DNA of 64,000 nt from Janthinobacterium sp. PC23-8 (GCF_002250505.1 NZ_NJGY01000002.1:240839-304838); one strand, 5' to 3'. Shown: positions 35,078-45,642, counted from the first letter of the stretch. Translations and numbers: made by a program. The notes: generated by a model from the letters alone, not told the origin.

Positions 35078-36240
35078 GCCATCAGCCCTTGCGCCACCTG
35101 TTCATGCTGGAAAAAGCTGCGCAGTGCCGGCCAGACATCGTCTGGCTGGGACAAGGTGCTGGTGTGCAGCGGCGAGCCGCGCCGTGCCTGCTGCGCGCAC
35201 AGGGCATGGGTTTCCGTTTCCAGCGCGCGCGGCATGCCGGTGACCGTTTCCACATAGCCCATGTAGTTCAACTCGCTTGCCAGCTCGCTCAGCGCCACGC
35301 TGGCCGCATTGCGGTCTTCGCTGAAATTCTCGCCATCGGAGGCATAGAACAGATAGGCGTTGTCGCGCCCGCCGCCATGGCGTCCGGCCAGCAACTGGTG
35401 GCACAGGCGAAAAGCGCTCGATGCCATGGTGCCGCCCATGCCATGCACCTGGAAAAAAGCGTTTTCCGAAAACGTCCAGGCCCGCGTGGTGTGCGCGATA
35501 AAGCGCGTGTCGACGCGCGCATAGCTGCGGCGCAAGCCTTGCAAGGCCAGGAAGAAAAAGGTTTTCGCCAGACGGCGCTGGTCCAGGCCCATGCTGGCCG
35601 ACACGTCGAGCACAAAGAACACCACCGCGTCAAAGCTGGGCAGCGGGCGCTGCAGCAACTGCCGAAAACGCAGGTCGTCATCCGTGAATGGCACAGGATG
35701 CTGCTGCACCGCGCGCCGCTTGATGGCTTCCTTGACGGTGCGGCGGCGGTCGAGGCGCGAGCGGGCACCATGCTTGTCCCAGCCGGCGCGCACCAGTTGC
35801 TGCTCGTTGATGGCGCCCAGGCGCCTTGGCTGCAAATAGGGCAGCTTGAAGTAGTCCCACAGCCAGTCGAGGATATCGTCGATGGCAAATTCCAGCAGCA
35901 GCCGGATCTCGCCTTCGCCGCCGCCGCCGTCCTGCGCGCCATCGCCTGCAGCTTCATCATCGGCCAAAGCCCGCGCCGGGCGCAGCAGATCGCCGGGCTG
36001 GCCATCGCCCTGGCCGGCGCCCGTCACCAGGCGCGGCGCGGCGAGGCGGAAACGGGCATGCTCCAGCAGGCGCACCGGCACTTGCATGTGGCGTCGCCCT
36101 TCGCCCGTGATCAGGTCCGGCCCCGCGATCAAGTCGGGCAAATGCGTTTGCACCGCCTCGCGCACCTTCTGGTTGTGGCGCAGCCAGTCGCGCGCGCCGC
36201 GCGAAAACAGGTCGTACCAGGGCTGGGTGGCGGCGTTCAT
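35074..36240 (-). CDS. yeaH: YeaH/YhbH family protein (DUF444, von Willebrand A-like)
   Basis: This 388-residue protein carries the DUF444 domain with the vWFA-like metal site FFVLDVSASMG and a following helix-rich region. The N-terminal part (FSRGARDWLRHNQKVREAV and a segment with RHMQVPVRLLEHARFR) is also typical. It is a little shorter than the usual roughly 420 residues. Function is unknown beyond the link to PrkA. It is translationally coupled to both neighbours by 4-base overlaps. Confidence 0.92.
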   Translation of the reverse strand: MNAATQPWYDLFSRGARDWLRHNQKVREAVQTHLPDLIAGPDLITGEGRRHMQVPVRLLEHARFRLAAPRLVTGAGQGDGQPGDLLRPARALADDEAAGDGAQDGGGGEGEIRLLLEFAIDDILDWLWDYFKLPYLQPRRLGAINEQQLVRAGWDKHGARSRLDRRRTVKEAIKRRAVQQHPVPFTDDDLRFRQLLQRPLPSFDAVVFFVLDVSASMGLDQRRLAKTFFFLALQGLRRSYARVDTRFIAHTTRAWTFSENAFFQVHGMGGTMASSAFRLCHQLLAGRHGGGRDNAYLFYASDGENFSEDRNAASVALSELASELNYMGYVETVTGMPRALETETHALCAQQARRGSPLHTSTLSQPDDVWPALRSFFQHEQVAQGLMA

Positions 36241-38228
36241 TCCTGCGCCAGCAAGGTGGTCACATAGTTGAGCGCTTCGCGCGCGCTATGATCGTCGTAG
36301 CCATAGTCGTCGACCAGGCGCCGCTCGACCACCGATATTTTTGCGCGCACATCGTCGTCGGGGCGGCGGCTTGAACTGACCAGGCGCAGCACGTCGCGCC
36401 GCTGTTCGAACAGATACTGCTGGACCGCATCGTGCAGCGGCGCGTGACTGGCCAGGCCAAAGGCTTCGCCGCGCTTGAAGGCGCCCATGGCCTTGCGCAC
36501 CACTTCCTGCCTGAACGACTGCTTGCCCGAGTCGCTGATGTGGATTTTTTCTTCCACTGCGCGCAGGAAGCGCTCGTCGGGCCGGCGCTCGTCGCCGGTG
36601 ATGGGGTCGCGCATTTGCCGGTTGTCCAGCATGGCTTCGACTTCGTCGAGATATTTTTCCAGCAAGTCCTGCGCCTCCTGCTCGAACGAGACGAACAGGG
36701 CCTTGTGTACATCGGCCTTGACCCAGCGGTTATAAAAATCCTTGCGCGCGAGTACCAGGTAATCGATCCACTTGCGCTTGCGGCGCGCTTCGATGCGCGC
36801 GTCGTTCTCGATGCTGTCCTTCAGGGCCAGCAGCACATCCATGGTGCTCAGGCTATTGCGGCTGGCGGCGATAATCGCGTGCGACAGCGCATTGATCACG
36901 AAACGGGGCGACACGCCCGACAGCGCTTCTTCCTGGCTGGATTTTTCCCGTTCACGCTCGAGCAAGCGCCGCACATCGGCCTGGTTCAGGTCTTCCACGT
37001 CTTCGCCGGCATGCAGGCGCAGGCGTTGCACCAGTTCGGTCTCCTTTTCGTCGCCGTCCTGCAAGCGGCTCAGGATGGCGAACACGGCCGCCGCATGCAG
37101 CGCATGCGGATCGAGGTGCACGGCGCGAAAGGCGGGCGCCGACAGGACCAGCTTGCGGTAGATGCGCGCCTCGTCCCGGTAATTGAGCGTGTACGGCACT
37201 TGCACGATGACCATGCGGTCGAGCAGAGCCTCGTTCTCGCTTTCCTGCACGAATTTGCGAAACTCGGCCAGGTTGGTATGGGCGATAATGGTTTCGTCGA
37301 GGTAGATCAGCGGAAAACGCGAGACCTTGACGTTTTTCTCTTGCGTGAGCGTCAGCAGCAGATACAGGAATTCGCGCTTGACCTTGAGGATCTCGATCAT
37401 TTCCAGCATGCCGCGGCTGGCCGCATATACGGCGCCCGACCAAGACCAGGCGCGCGGATCGCCTTCGTCGCCGTATTGCGCCACCTTGGACAGGTCGACC
37501 GAGCCCACCAGGTCGGCCAGGTCGGCGCTGGTCGGATCGTGCGGCGCATAGGTGCCGATGCCGCAGCGGCCAGCCTCGGACAAGACGATGCGCTCGACCG
37601 GCATCTGTAAAAAATCGCCCTGGTACTGTTCGTCAAGCCGGGCGCGGCAGTGGGGGCACAGTTCGCCCTGCAGTTCGACGCCATAGCTGTCGCGAAACTC
37701 GCTGCGCATGCCCTGCGGCACCAGATGCAGCGGCGACTCGTGCACGGGGCAGCCGGCGATGCCGTACAGCGCGCCATCGTCGCTGCGGCTGTAGGCTTCC
37801 AGGCCCCGCTTGAGGAGGATCACCAGGGTGGACTTGCCGCCTGAGGGCGGCCCCAGCAGCAACAGCATGCGCCGTCCCACTTCCGAGCCGGCTGCGGCGG
37901 CCTTGAAATAGGCCGCCACCCTGCCGATGGCGGCATCGATGCCGAACAGCTCGTTGTCGAACAGGCTGCAGTGAAATTGGCCGGCGGCGTCTTCATGGCC
38001 GCTGGCGCGCAGCATGTCCCAGATATATTGGTGGGCGCTGCGGCCCAGCAGCGCGGCGCGCCCGGGCAGCACCTGAGCCAGGAAGGCGTCGAAGCGGCCA
38101 CTCCAGCGCACGGCGCGGTGGGCGTCGTTGAAGCCGGCCATGCCACGCAGAAATTGCGCGCGCAGCGCCTCGTCGCCGCTATCCTGAACCGCCACCCCAG
38201 CGGCCAGTATCATCCTTGAGCTTGTCAT
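36237..38228 (-). CDS. prkA: PrkA family AAA+ serine protein kinase (YeaG-like)
   Basis: This 663-residue protein has an N-terminal AAA+ core (Walker A LLGPPSGGKSTLVILLKRG; sensor regions near FPLIYLDETIIAHTN) and the C-terminal PrkA domain. PrkA proteins are stress-induced cytoplasmic ATPases reported as kinases, with Lon-like protease activity described for some; the target here is unknown. I place the start at MTSSRMILAAG because AAGGGGAA lies just ahead; an in-frame ATG 24 bases upstream is possible. It is the first gene of the prkA-yeaH-spoVR operon. Confidence 0.93.
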   Translation of the reverse strand: MTSSRMILAAGVAVQDSGDEALRAQFLRGMAGFNDAHRAVRWSGRFDAFLAQVLPGRAALLGRSAHQYIWDMLRASGHEDAAGQFHCSLFDNELFGIDAAIGRVAAYFKAAAAGSEVGRRMLLLLGPPSGGKSTLVILLKRGLEAYSRSDDGALYGIAGCPVHESPLHLVPQGMRSEFRDSYGVELQGELCPHCRARLDEQYQGDFLQMPVERIVLSEAGRCGIGTYAPHDPTSADLADLVGSVDLSKVAQYGDEGDPRAWSWSGAVYAASRGMLEMIEILKVKREFLYLLLTLTQEKNVKVSRFPLIYLDETIIAHTNLAEFRKFVQESENEALLDRMVIVQVPYTLNYRDEARIYRKLVLSAPAFRAVHLDPHALHAAAVFAILSRLQDGDEKETELVQRLRLHAGEDVEDLNQADVRRLLEREREKSSQEEALSGVSPRFVINALSHAIIAASRNSLSTMDVLLALKDSIENDARIEARRKRKWIDYLVLARKDFYNRWVKADVHKALFVSFEQEAQDLLEKYLDEVEAMLDNRQMRDPITGDERRPDERFLRAVEEKIHISDSGKQSFRQEVVRKAMGAFKRGEAFGLASHAPLHDAVQQYLFEQRRDVLRLVSSSRRPDDDVRAKISVVERRLVDDYGYDDHSAREALNYVTTLLAQE

Positions 38229-38267
38229 GTTCCCCTTCCATGCGCCATGCATGCGGTCGATGAAAGC

Positions 38268-38273
38268 AGTATA
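38268..38273 (-). promoter_or_regulatory. Candidate sigma-S-type -10 element for prkA
   Basis: CCTATACT on the minus strand (TATACT box at these positions) resembles a sigma-S extended -10 and lies about 40 bases before prkA. No good -35 is visible, which is tolerated by sigma-S. The prkA homologue yeaG is stationary-phase induced in E. coli. Confidence 0.4.
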
Positions 38274-38328
38274 GGCCGCTGGGCCTGCGGGGATGCCTGA
38301 TGTCGCTCAATTGAAAAAGCGGAACTAT

Positions 38329-38382
38329 CGTGTCGCGATGATGCCCCGGCGCCGGCCACGACGCGGGCCGGGGCGGGACACG
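38329..38382 (-). terminator. Candidate transcription end of the catalase gene
   Basis: A two-tier hairpin lies directly after the katA stop: outer arms CGTGTC/GACACG and an inner GCCCCGGC/GCCGGGGC stem. It is GC-rich but lacks a following T-run, so termination efficiency is uncertain. Confidence 0.45.
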
Positions 38383-38385
38383 ACC

Positions 38386-39822
38386 TTATTTGCTCAGGCG
38401 TGCAATCGCTTCGGCCACGCCCGCGCCATAGGCCGGGTCGCACAGGGTGCAGTTGCCGATATGGCGTTGTTTGACTTCGCTTGATGCGCCCGAGATGGCG
38501 CGCGCCGTGTTGTCGAACAGCGCCTGCTGCTGTTCTGGCGTCATCAGCTGGAACAGCGCTTTCGGCTGCGAGTAGTAATCCTCGTCGACCTTGTGATTCC
38601 AGTGGTCGGCCGCGCCTTCCAGAGTCAATGGCGGCTCGCGGAAGTCAGGCTGTTCGGCCCATTCCTGCGCGCTGTTGGGCTCGTACGACAGGGTGCCGCC
38701 GTGGTTGCCGTCGATGCGCATCTGGCCGTCGCGGTGGTAGCTGTTGAACGGGCATTTCGGCGCGTTGACGGGGATCAGGCTGTGGTTCACGCCCAGGCGG
38801 TAGCGCTGCGCATCGCCATACGAGAACAAGCGGCCTTGCAGCATCTTGTCCGGCGAAAAGCTAATGCCGGGCACCACGTTGGCCGGGTTGAAGGCTGCCT
38901 GCTCGACTTCGGCAAAGTGATTGTCGGCATTGCGGTTCAGTTCCAGCACGCCCACTTCGATCAGGGGATAGTCGCCGTGCGGCCAGACTTTCGACAAGTC
39001 GAACGGGTTGATATGGTAGCTGCCCGCTTCCTGCTCGGGCATGATCTGCACGAACAGGGTCCAGCGCGGAAAATCCCTGTTTTCGATGCTGTCATACAGG
39101 TCGCGGTGCGAGCTTTCGCGGTCCTTGCCGACCAGTGCTTCGGCTTCGGCATCGGTCAGGTTCTCGATGCCCTGCTGGGTCTTGAAGGTGAACTTGACCC
39201 AGAAACGTTCGTTCTGGGCGTTGAGGAAACTGAAGGTATGGCTGCCGAAGCCGTGCATGTGGCGGAAGGTGCGCGGCAGGCCACGGTCGCTCATCACCAC
39301 GGTAATCTGGTGCAGCGCTTCGGGCAGGGAACTCCAGAAATCCCAGTTGCTGTTGGCGTTGCGCAAGCCGGTGCGCGGGTCGCGCTTGATGGCGTGGTTC
39401 AGGTCGGGAAACTTCAGCGGGTCGCGCATGAAAAACACCGGCGTGTTATTGCCGACCAGATCCCAGTTGCCTTCTTCCGTATAAAACTTCAGGGCGAAAC
39501 CGCGGATATCGCGTTCCGCGTCAGCCGCGCCGCGCTCGCCGGCAACCGTCGAGAAACGCGCGAACAGCGGCGTTTGCTTGCCAACCTGGCTGAAAATTTT
39601 TGCGCGCGTGTAGCGCGTGATGTCATGCGTGACGGTAAACGTGCCGTAGGCGCCCGACCCCTTGGCGTGCATGCGGCGCTCGGGGATCACTTCACGGTCG
39701 AAATGGGCCAGTTTTTCCAGGAACCAGACATCCTGCAGCAGCACCGGGCCGCGCGGGCCGGCCGTTTGCGTATTCTGGTTGTCGACGACAGGCGCGCCAA
39801 AGGCGGTAGTGAGCTTTTTCAT
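38386..39822 (-). CDS. katA: Monofunctional haem catalase
   Basis: This 478-residue small-subunit catalase decomposes hydrogen peroxide. The distal histidine lies in [12 protein letters not shown], the distal asparagine in the [13 protein letters not shown] region, and the proximal haem tyrosine in [14 protein letters not shown]. Length and sequence fit clade 3 catalases; no signal peptide is present, so it is cytoplasmic. It lies 76 bases downstream of the Sel1 gene on the same strand. A perfect TATAAT lies in the gap but is very close to the start codon, so its role is unclear. Confidence 0.95.
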   Translation of the reverse strand: MKKLTTAFGAPVVDNQNTQTAGPRGPVLLQDVWFLEKLAHFDREVIPERRMHAKGSGAYGTFTVTHDITRYTRAKIFSQVGKQTPLFARFSTVAGERGAADAERDIRGFALKFYTEEGNWDLVGNNTPVFFMRDPLKFPDLNHAIKRDPRTGLRNANSNWDFWSSLPEALHQITVVMSDRGLPRTFRHMHGFGSHTFSFLNAQNERFWVKFTFKTQQGIENLTDAEAEALVGKDRESSHRDLYDSIENRDFPRWTLFVQIMPEQEAGSYHINPFDLSKVWPHGDYPLIEVGVLELNRNADNHFAEVEQAAFNPANVVPGISFSPDKMLQGRLFSYGDAQRYRLGVNHSLIPVNAPKCPFNSYHRDGQMRIDGNHGGTLSYEPNSAQEWAEQPDFREPPLTLEGAADHWNHKVDEDYYSQPKALFQLMTPEQQQALFDNTARAISGASSEVKQRHIGNCTLCDPAYGAGVAEAIARLSK

Positions 39823-39898
39823 TGGACTCTTTCTTTATTATAAGTTCCCCGATCATACAAGCAGATCCGCAAAAGGGGCCACTCTCCAAAGGTCAGGT

Positions 39899-40591
39899 TC
39901 AAAATCTGTTCCAGTTGTTATGCCGGTGTTCGGTGGCTTCTTTCAGCAAGTGACTGGCGCGCTGCGCATCGCCGGCCTGCACCGTCATCGCCAGTTCCTC
40001 GATGGCGGGCGGGTAGTCGTGGTGGGCCGCTTCCTCCAGCAGCGCCAGGCTCTTGGCGGCATCCTGCGCGACGCCACGGCCCTCGCGATACGCGTTATAC
40101 AGCAGGAACATGGCGTGAGCATTGCCCAGCTCGCTGGAGACGGCCAGCCAGCGCGCCGCTTCGAGCGGGTCCTGGGTCACGCCTTCGCCATTGGCCGCCA
40201 GCAGGCCCAGCATCAGCGCCGCCCTGGCGTGGCGCCGCTCTGCCGCCATGCGGTACCAGCCCCAGGCTTCGCCGGGGCTGGCCGGGCGCAGCATCTGGCC
40301 CATCTCGTAGGCCGCTTCCGTGTCGCCGGCGCGCGCCGCCTGCTCGAACAGGCGCAGTGCGTCGGTGCGGCGTTCGGGCCTGGTCTGGTAGACCAGGGCA
40401 AGTTCGCGCTCGGCCACCGGCATGCCCTTGCCGGCCCAGGCGCGCACGCGCCGCTCGGCCTGCCGGTCGCCGGTCTGGCGCGCATGCATGGCGGCAGCCT
40501 CGATTTCTGCCGTCGTCGGCGGTGGTGACGCCTGGCAAGCGGCCAATGCGGCGGCCAGCACCACGGCGGGAAAAGAGAGGGCCGTTTTCAT
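39899..40591 (-). CDS. Sel1/TPR-like repeat lipoprotein
   Basis: This 230-residue protein has a lipoprotein signal with lipobox LAAC (Cys about residue 19). The mature part consists of Sel1-like helical repeats of about 36 residues, for example AARAGDTEAAYEMGQML, AAERRHARAALMLGLLAANG and SSELGNAHAMFLLYNAYREGRG. Such proteins act as periplasmic protein-binding adaptors. It starts 10 bases after the cpdB-like gene and is probably co-transcribed with it. A specific partner cannot be named. Confidence 0.82.
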   Translation of the reverse strand: MKTALSFPAVVLAAALAACQASPPPTTAEIEAAAMHARQTGDRQAERRVRAWAGKGMPVAERELALVYQTRPERRTDALRLFEQAARAGDTEAAYEMGQMLRPASPGEAWGWYRMAAERRHARAALMLGLLAANGEGVTQDPLEAARWLAVSSELGNAHAMFLLYNAYREGRGVAQDAAKSLALLEEAAHHDYPPAIEELAMTVQAGDAQRASHLLKEATEHRHNNWNRF

Positions 40592-40601
40592 CGTCTGCTC
40601 C

Positions 40602-42704
40602 TTATTTGCTCAAATCGATGGAGTACTTGGCAAAACCGCTCGCGTCCAGAGCGCCTTCGGCCACCACATTGGCGATGCCGCTGCTTTTCGCCAGCGCCAG
40701 GTGGCCCGGCGCCGAACGCAGGATCACCGGACCGGCGGTGGCCGTCTTGACAAAACTCCAGCTGCGCGCGCTGCCGTTGTCCAACAAGGTGACCTTGCCG
40801 GCACCCTTGCCGGCCAACGCCAGCAGGTAGTTGCTGACCACGGCCTGATTGGCGTCGGGTGACTTGATGATGGTTTTGCTGCCGTCGATGCCGGGCACGG
40901 CGCCGCCGCCGCCGGCGCGGTAATCATTGGTGGCGACGATAAAGTCATCGCCGTCACCGACCGCCGCGCCCTTGTAGCGCAGGTTGACGATGCGCTTGCC
41001 CACGGGCTTGGTCACGTCGATCTGGTACGTCAGCGCATTGTTTTCCGCATAGAACACGTCATAGTTGTAGATCACGCTGTAGGTGGGCACCAGGTCCTGC
41101 TCGGTGCTCAAGGCCGGATCGATCTGGGCGAATTGCCTGGCCGAGGTCTCCAGCCACGCTTTCAGGTCCGAGCCCTTGATTTTGACGGCCTGCAGATTGT
41201 TATTGCTGTACAAATACAGGTCACCCGGATTGCGTACTTGCAAGCCGACCGGTGCGGCCGGCGTCGCGCCAGCGGCCACGTCGGTAAAGTCCGACGGCCC
41301 GTTGCGGCCCGCCTTGAACGGCGAGCTGCAGGAAATCACGGGGATGTTCTTGTAGCTGGCCAGGGTGGCGTCGGTGCTGGTGGCAATGAAATTTTTCACG
41401 TAATCGAGCTGGGCCTGGTTGACCAGCTCGATCGCGCTGACGTCGCCCACCAGTGCGAAATAGGCTGACATCTCGAAATCCGTGCTCACGCCCAGCGGTT
41501 TTCTGGCATAGGCGATGGTGGCGTCATGCTCGCTGGCGACCAGTGGCGCGATGGCCGGGTCGGCCTTGACGTTGCTGCCGTCGGCCTGCTTGAAGCCGCG
41601 CGACTCGACCGTAGTCTTGTTCTGTTGCACCACCCAGTTGCCGCCCTGGTAGACCATGGTCAAACTGATGATGCCCAGGCGGCGGCCCCAGCTTTGCGCC
41701 ATGACGGTCGGCACGCCGTTGACAAAACCCTTGTCGCCATCGATTTTCGCGCTGGCCGGGAAGGCCGCGAACGAGGCATCCAGCGCGGCCGCGCCCGCTT
41801 CGCGGCCTTTCGGGAAGATCAGGTGCGAGTGGCCGATCATCAGCGCGTCGATGCCGGTGCCGGCCAGGTGATAGCTGCCGTTTTCCATTTTCGGGCTGTA
41901 GGCGCTGGGGTCCAGGCCGCCATGCGACAGGGCCACCACCAGATCGGCGCCCTTGGCACGCAATTCGGGTACATATTGCTTGGCCGCTTCCTGCACACCC
42001 GTCACGCTGACCTTGCCGGCCAACACTTTTTGATCCCATTCCAGGATTTGCGGCGGCACAAAGCTCATCACGCCGATATTGATCTTGACGTTGAGCTTGC
42101 TACCATCGGGCGCCACGGCGGCGAAATCGCGCGGCAGCAGCACATAGGGGTTGAAGATGGGCTTGCCGCTGGCCACTCCGACGACATTGCTCAGCACGGA
42201 AGGGATGGTGGGTGCGCCGCAGTTGCCAGCCGGCTTGCTGACGCCGGGAATGCCGAAATCGGTATTCGTGATCTGACTCAAGTAACCGAGGCCATAGTTG
42301 AATTCGTGGTTGCCCATGCCGCCCGCGTCGTACTTGAGTGCGTTCATGGCCTTGTGCACGGCCAGGGTCGCGGTGCAGGGCACGGGCGCGGCCACCGCCT
42401 GCAGGTCGGCCAGCAAGGTGCCCTGGATCACGTCGCCATCGTCGAGCAGCACATTGTTCGGATTTTCCGCGCGCGCCGCCTGGATCAGGGTCGAGGTGCG
42501 TTCCAGGCCCAGGCTGGTGTCTTCGGCCAGCGCGTAGTAATTGTAGCTGAGTACGTTCGAATGGATATCGGTGGTTTCCAGCAGCGCCACGGTGACCGTC
42601 GTGCCTTCAGCAATGTTGGCCGGCTTGTTCGAATTGCCGTTGCAGCCCGCCAGGCCCACGCTTGCCAGGGCCGCCATCATGATCCAGTTTGTTTTCATTG
42701 CCAT
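40602..42704 (-). CDS. cpdB: 2',3'-cyclic-nucleotide 2'-phosphodiesterase/3'-nucleotidase
   Basis: This 700-residue protein has a lipoprotein-type signal (lipobox VGLAGC) and two domains. The N-terminal metallophosphoesterase domain has [26 protein letters not shown] and GHSHLIFP metal-binding motifs. The C-terminal 5'-nucleotidase-type domain binds the base. It scavenges cyclic and 3'-nucleotides in the periplasm for phosphate and nucleosides. The lipoprotein signal is unusual for E. coli CpdB, which is soluble periplasmic; anchoring is predicted only. The start could also be the second Met two codons later. Confidence 0.9.
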   Translation of the reverse strand: MAMKTNWIMMAALASVGLAGCNGNSNKPANIAEGTTVTVALLETTDIHSNVLSYNYYALAEDTSLGLERTSTLIQAARAENPNNVLLDDGDVIQGTLLADLQAVAAPVPCTATLAVHKAMNALKYDAGGMGNHEFNYGLGYLSQITNTDFGIPGVSKPAGNCGAPTIPSVLSNVVGVASGKPIFNPYVLLPRDFAAVAPDGSKLNVKINIGVMSFVPPQILEWDQKVLAGKVSVTGVQEAAKQYVPELRAKGADLVVALSHGGLDPSAYSPKMENGSYHLAGTGIDALMIGHSHLIFPKGREAGAAALDASFAAFPASAKIDGDKGFVNGVPTVMAQSWGRRLGIISLTMVYQGGNWVVQQNKTTVESRGFKQADGSNVKADPAIAPLVASEHDATIAYARKPLGVSTDFEMSAYFALVGDVSAIELVNQAQLDYVKNFIATSTDATLASYKNIPVISCSSPFKAGRNGPSDFTDVAAGATPAAPVGLQVRNPGDLYLYSNNNLQAVKIKGSDLKAWLETSARQFAQIDPALSTEQDLVPTYSVIYNYDVFYAENNALTYQIDVTKPVGKRIVNLRYKGAAVGDGDDFIVATNDYRAGGGGAVPGIDGSKTIIKSPDANQAVVSNYLLALAGKGAGKVTLLDNGSARSWSFVKTATAGPVILRSAPGHLALAKSSGIANVVAEGALDASGFAKYSIDLSK

Positions 42705-42803
42705 TCCCGGAAAGATTCAAAGGACGCGACTGTAGCGCCGCCATATGACGACCGAATGACAGCGGCTGGCGTACCGAGAAAATTTCTTCAAATGCAATTG
42801 AGC

Positions 42804-42818
42804 TGCATTATAATCGCA
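42804..42818 (+). promoter_or_regulatory. Zur-like operator over a -10 box
   Basis: TGCATTATAATCGCA contains the perfect palindrome ATTATAAT with near-symmetric flanks and resembles Zur boxes. The TATAAT within it (42809-42814) would serve as the -10 of the cobW operon, so binding would block transcription in zinc-replete cells. The zur gene lies at the far end of the operon. Confidence 0.55.
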
Positions 42819-42848
42819 AAACGCAACTTAACTGCAATAAGGAATATC

Positions 42849-44093
42849 ATGGCCATATCTATGCAGCAACGCAAGCTTCCCGTCACCGTGCTGTCGGGTT
42901 TTCTGGGCGCCGGCAAGACCACCTTGCTCAACCATATCTTGCGCAACCGCGAGGGCAAAAGGGTCGCCGTCATCGTCAACGACATGAGCGAAGTCAATAT
43001 CGATGCGTCCCTGATCCGCGAAGGCACCGATGCGGCCGGCGCAGCCCTCTCGCGCACCGAGGAAAAGCTGGTCGAAATGTCCAACGGCTGCATCTGCTGC
43101 ACCCTGCGCGACGATCTGTTGCTGGAGGTACGGCGGCTGGCCGAGGAAGACAGGTTCGATTACCTGCTGATCGAATCGACGGGCGTGGGCGAACCGATGC
43201 CGGTGGCTGCTACTTTTGATTTCGAGGATGAGGATGGCGTCAGCCTGAACCAGGTGGCGCAGATCGACTGCATGGTCACCGTGGTCGACTGCGCCAACCT
43301 GCTGGCCGATTTCGGCAGCGAGGATACGTTGGCGCAGCGCGGCGAGACGGCGGGCGAGGGCGACGAGCGCCAACTGGCCAATTTGCTGACGGAACAGATC
43401 GAGTTTGCCAATGTGATCGTGCTCAACAAGGTCGATATGGTGCAGCCAGACGAACGGCTGCGCGTGCTGGCCCTGATCAAGGCGCTGAACCCGGGCGCGC
43501 GGCTGATCGAGACCAACCAGTCGGTGGTGCCGCTCGACGCCATCATGGGCACTGGCCGGTTCGACCTGCAGCAGGCGGCCAATATGCCGGGCTGGGCGCA
43601 AGAGCTGGCCGGCGTGCACACGCCGGAGACCGAAGCGTACGGCATCACGAGCTTCGTCTACCGCGCCAGGGAGCCGTTTCACGCCCAGCGCCTGTACGAC
43701 TATATTTCACAGCCGATCTTTGGGGTGGTGCGCAGCAAGGGGTATTTCTGGCTGGCCAGTCGCCCGGAATGGGTGGCCAGCCTGTCCGGCGCGGGCAAGC
43801 TGATGAATATTGAACCGGTGGGCTTGTGGTGGGCGGCCGTGCCGCAGGAACGCTGGCCGACGGACTTTGATTCGCTGGAGGAGATAAAGGCAGGCTGGAG
43901 CGAGACCTATGGCGACCGCTACCAGGAAATCGTGTTTATCGGCCAGGACATGGACCAAGCCGCCATCGAGGCGGACCTGAAACGCTGTCAGCTCGACCCC
44001 ACGGAAACGCGCCAGGGCATGGCCGCCTGGCGCGCACTGGCCGATCCGTTTCCGCAGTGGCAGCCCATCGAAGAAATCGAGGAGGTATCGTAA
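42849..44093 (+). CDS. CobW/COG0523 GTPase, zinc metallochaperone (ZigA-like)
   Basis: This 414-residue G3E GTPase has Walker [17 protein letters not shown], the metal-binding motif [20 protein letters not shown] (NKxD) and a CobW C-terminal domain with [12 protein letters not shown]. Such proteins deliver zinc to essential enzymes under zinc starvation and are typically Zur-regulated. The start follows AAGGAA and lies 31 bases after a Zur-like palindrome. An open frame far upstream is antisense to cpdB and not coding. It overlaps the second cobW gene by one base. Confidence 0.92.
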   Translation: MAISMQQRKLPVTVLSGFLGAGKTTLLNHILRNREGKRVAVIVNDMSEVNIDASLIREGTDAAGAALSRTEEKLVEMSNGCICCTLRDDLLLEVRRLAEEDRFDYLLIESTGVGEPMPVAATFDFEDEDGVSLNQVAQIDCMVTVVDCANLLADFGSEDTLAQRGETAGEGDERQLANLLTEQIEFANVIVLNKVDMVQPDERLRVLALIKALNPGARLIETNQSVVPLDAIMGTGRFDLQQAANMPGWAQELAGVHTPETEAYGITSFVYRAREPFHAQRLYDYISQPIFGVVRSKGYFWLASRPEWVASLSGAGKLMNIEPVGLWWAAVPQERWPTDFDSLEEIKAGWSETYGDRYQEIVFIGQDMDQAAIEADLKRCQLDPTETRQGMAAWRALADPFPQWQPIEEIEEVS

Positions 44094-45151
44094 TGGACGG
44101 CGATCTGATTCCCGTCACCATCATCACGGGCTTTCTCGGCAGCGGCAAGACTACCTTGCTCAAGCGTATTTTGCAGGACAAGCACGGCCTGCAAGGCAAC
44201 CCTGGCTTGCGCTTTGCCGTGATCGAGAACGAATTTGCCGCCGAAAGCATCGACAACGCGCTGCTGGTGCAGGACAGCGATGAGCAGATCGTCGAAATGA
44301 ACAACGGCTGCATCTGCTGCAGCGTGCGCGGCGACCTGATCCGTATCCTGGGCGAACTGCAGGCAAAACGCGCGGCCGGCGCGCTGGCCTTTGACCATGT
44401 GATCATCGAAACGACGGGCCTGGCCGCGCCGGGGCCGGTGGCGCAGACGTTTTTTGCCGAACCGTCCGTCAGCGCCTTCTATATGCTCGACGCGATCCTG
44501 ACAGTGGTCGACGCGCGCCATGCCCAGCAGCAACTGAGCGAGCACCGCGAAGCGCAGGAGCAGGTGGGCTTTGCCGACCGTATCTTGCTGTCGAAGACCG
44601 ACCTGGTCAGCAAGGAGGAACTGGCCGCGCTGCGCCAGCGCCTGCTGGCCATCAATTGCCGCGCCAGCATACAGAAGGTGAGTTTCGGCAATGTGCCGCT
44701 GCGCGATATTCTCAATATCCGCGGCTTCAACCTGAACGCCATCGTCGAGCTGGAACCGGATTTCCTTGGCGACATGAAACATCGCCACGGTGACGGCGTG
44801 CAATCGTTCGTTTATCACCAGCCACAGCCGCTCGATCTGGTGAAGGTGGAGAATTTTCTCGACGCCATCGTGCAACTGTTCGGCACCCAGCTGATGCGCT
44901 ACAAGGGGATTTTATATATCGAAGACACGCCGTGCCGCGCCGTGTTCCAGGGCGTGCACATGCTGATGGGCTCGGAACTGGGCGCGCCGTGGCGCGAGGG
45001 CGAAACACGGGCCAGCAAGATGGTCTTTATCGGCAGGGGCTTGCCGCAGGACACCCTGATACGGGGCCTGGACCGCTGCGTGGTGGGCTACCAGACGCCG
45101 CAAATGGGGGCTGCAATCGCGCCTACTTGCAGCGCGGGCATAGCCCCTTGA
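44093..45151 (+). CDS. Second CobW/COG0523 GTPase
   Basis: This 352-residue G3E GTPase has Walker A TGFLGSGKTTLLKRIL, ENEFAAESIDNALL, the metal motif NNGCICCSVRGDL, SKTDLV as nucleotide-specificity motif and a CobW C-terminal domain. It differs clearly from the first copy, so the two are not a recent duplication. It belongs to the YjiA-like branch. The ATG overlaps the previous stop as TAATG. Its last 29 bases overlap the convergent zur gene. Confidence 0.92.
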   Translation: MDGDLIPVTIITGFLGSGKTTLLKRILQDKHGLQGNPGLRFAVIENEFAAESIDNALLVQDSDEQIVEMNNGCICCSVRGDLIRILGELQAKRAAGALAFDHVIIETTGLAAPGPVAQTFFAEPSVSAFYMLDAILTVVDARHAQQQLSEHREAQEQVGFADRILLSKTDLVSKEELAALRQRLLAINCRASIQKVSFGNVPLRDILNIRGFNLNAIVELEPDFLGDMKHRHGDGVQSFVYHQPQPLDLVKVENFLDAIVQLFGTQLMRYKGILYIEDTPCRAVFQGVHMLMGSELGAPWREGETRASKMVFIGRGLPQDTLIRGLDRCVVGYQTPQMGAAIAPTCSAGIAP

Positions 45152-45545
45152 TCAGGTAATCGACGTCGCCGCCGCTGAAGCCTTCGGGCAGGGCGACGGG
45201 GGCGGGCAGCTTGACTTCGTTGAAGCAGGTGACGGTGGCGCATTTATTGCACTGGAAATGAGCGTGCTCGTGCGCCTGGTGGCCGCCGCCGGCGCTGAAG
45301 CGCCACACCTGGTCGCCGCCGGCAATACGGTGCACCAGTTCGTTTTCGGTCAGCCATTCCAGCACGCGGTACAGCGTGACGGAATCGATATCGCTGTCCT
45401 GCGACAGCGCCTGCTGGATTTCGTGGTGGGTCATCGACTGGCTTTGCGCCATCAGGAAATCGAGCACCTTGACGCGCGTCTTGGTGACGCGGGCATTGGT
45501 GCTGCGGATCAGCGATTCAGCTTGTTCGGTAGAAGAAGTCAACAT
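45123..45545 (-). CDS. zur: Zinc uptake regulator (Fur family)
   Basis: This 140-residue Fur-family repressor has the winged-helix block TKTRVKVLDFLMAQ...DSDIDSVTLYRVLEWL, a histidine-rich metal site (GGGHQAHEHAHFQC) and two structural Cys pairs (CNKC and CPRC). Context with two cobW genes and their Zur-like box indicates zinc rather than iron sensing. The start at MLTSSTEQ has an AGGCAGG ribosome site; the frame extends upstream with arginine-rich residues that do not look like the family. Confidence 0.85.
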   Translation of the reverse strand: MLTSSTEQAESLIRSTNARVTKTRVKVLDFLMAQSQSMTHHEIQQALSQDSDIDSVTLYRVLEWLTENELVHRIAGGDQVWRFSAGGGHQAHEHAHFQCNKCATVTCFNEVKLPAPVALPEGFSGGDVDYLIKGLCPRCK

Positions 45546-45642
45546 AAGGTTTGCCTGCCTGCGCATGGTCATCAAGCGGCGCGGTCGCCGTGTCTTTGCC
45601 ATGCCGTAATACCGCATCTTAACATGCCTGCCCGGCTGCCTG

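Noticed and set aside
38386..39842. TATAAT at 39837-39842 as katA promoter
   Set aside because: It would place the transcription start within about 8 bases of the start codon, and no matching -35 is seen.
41526..42848. Long open frame ahead of the first cobW gene
   Set aside because: It is antisense to cpdB, which has full domain motifs; the CobW similarity begins only at the ATG at 42849.
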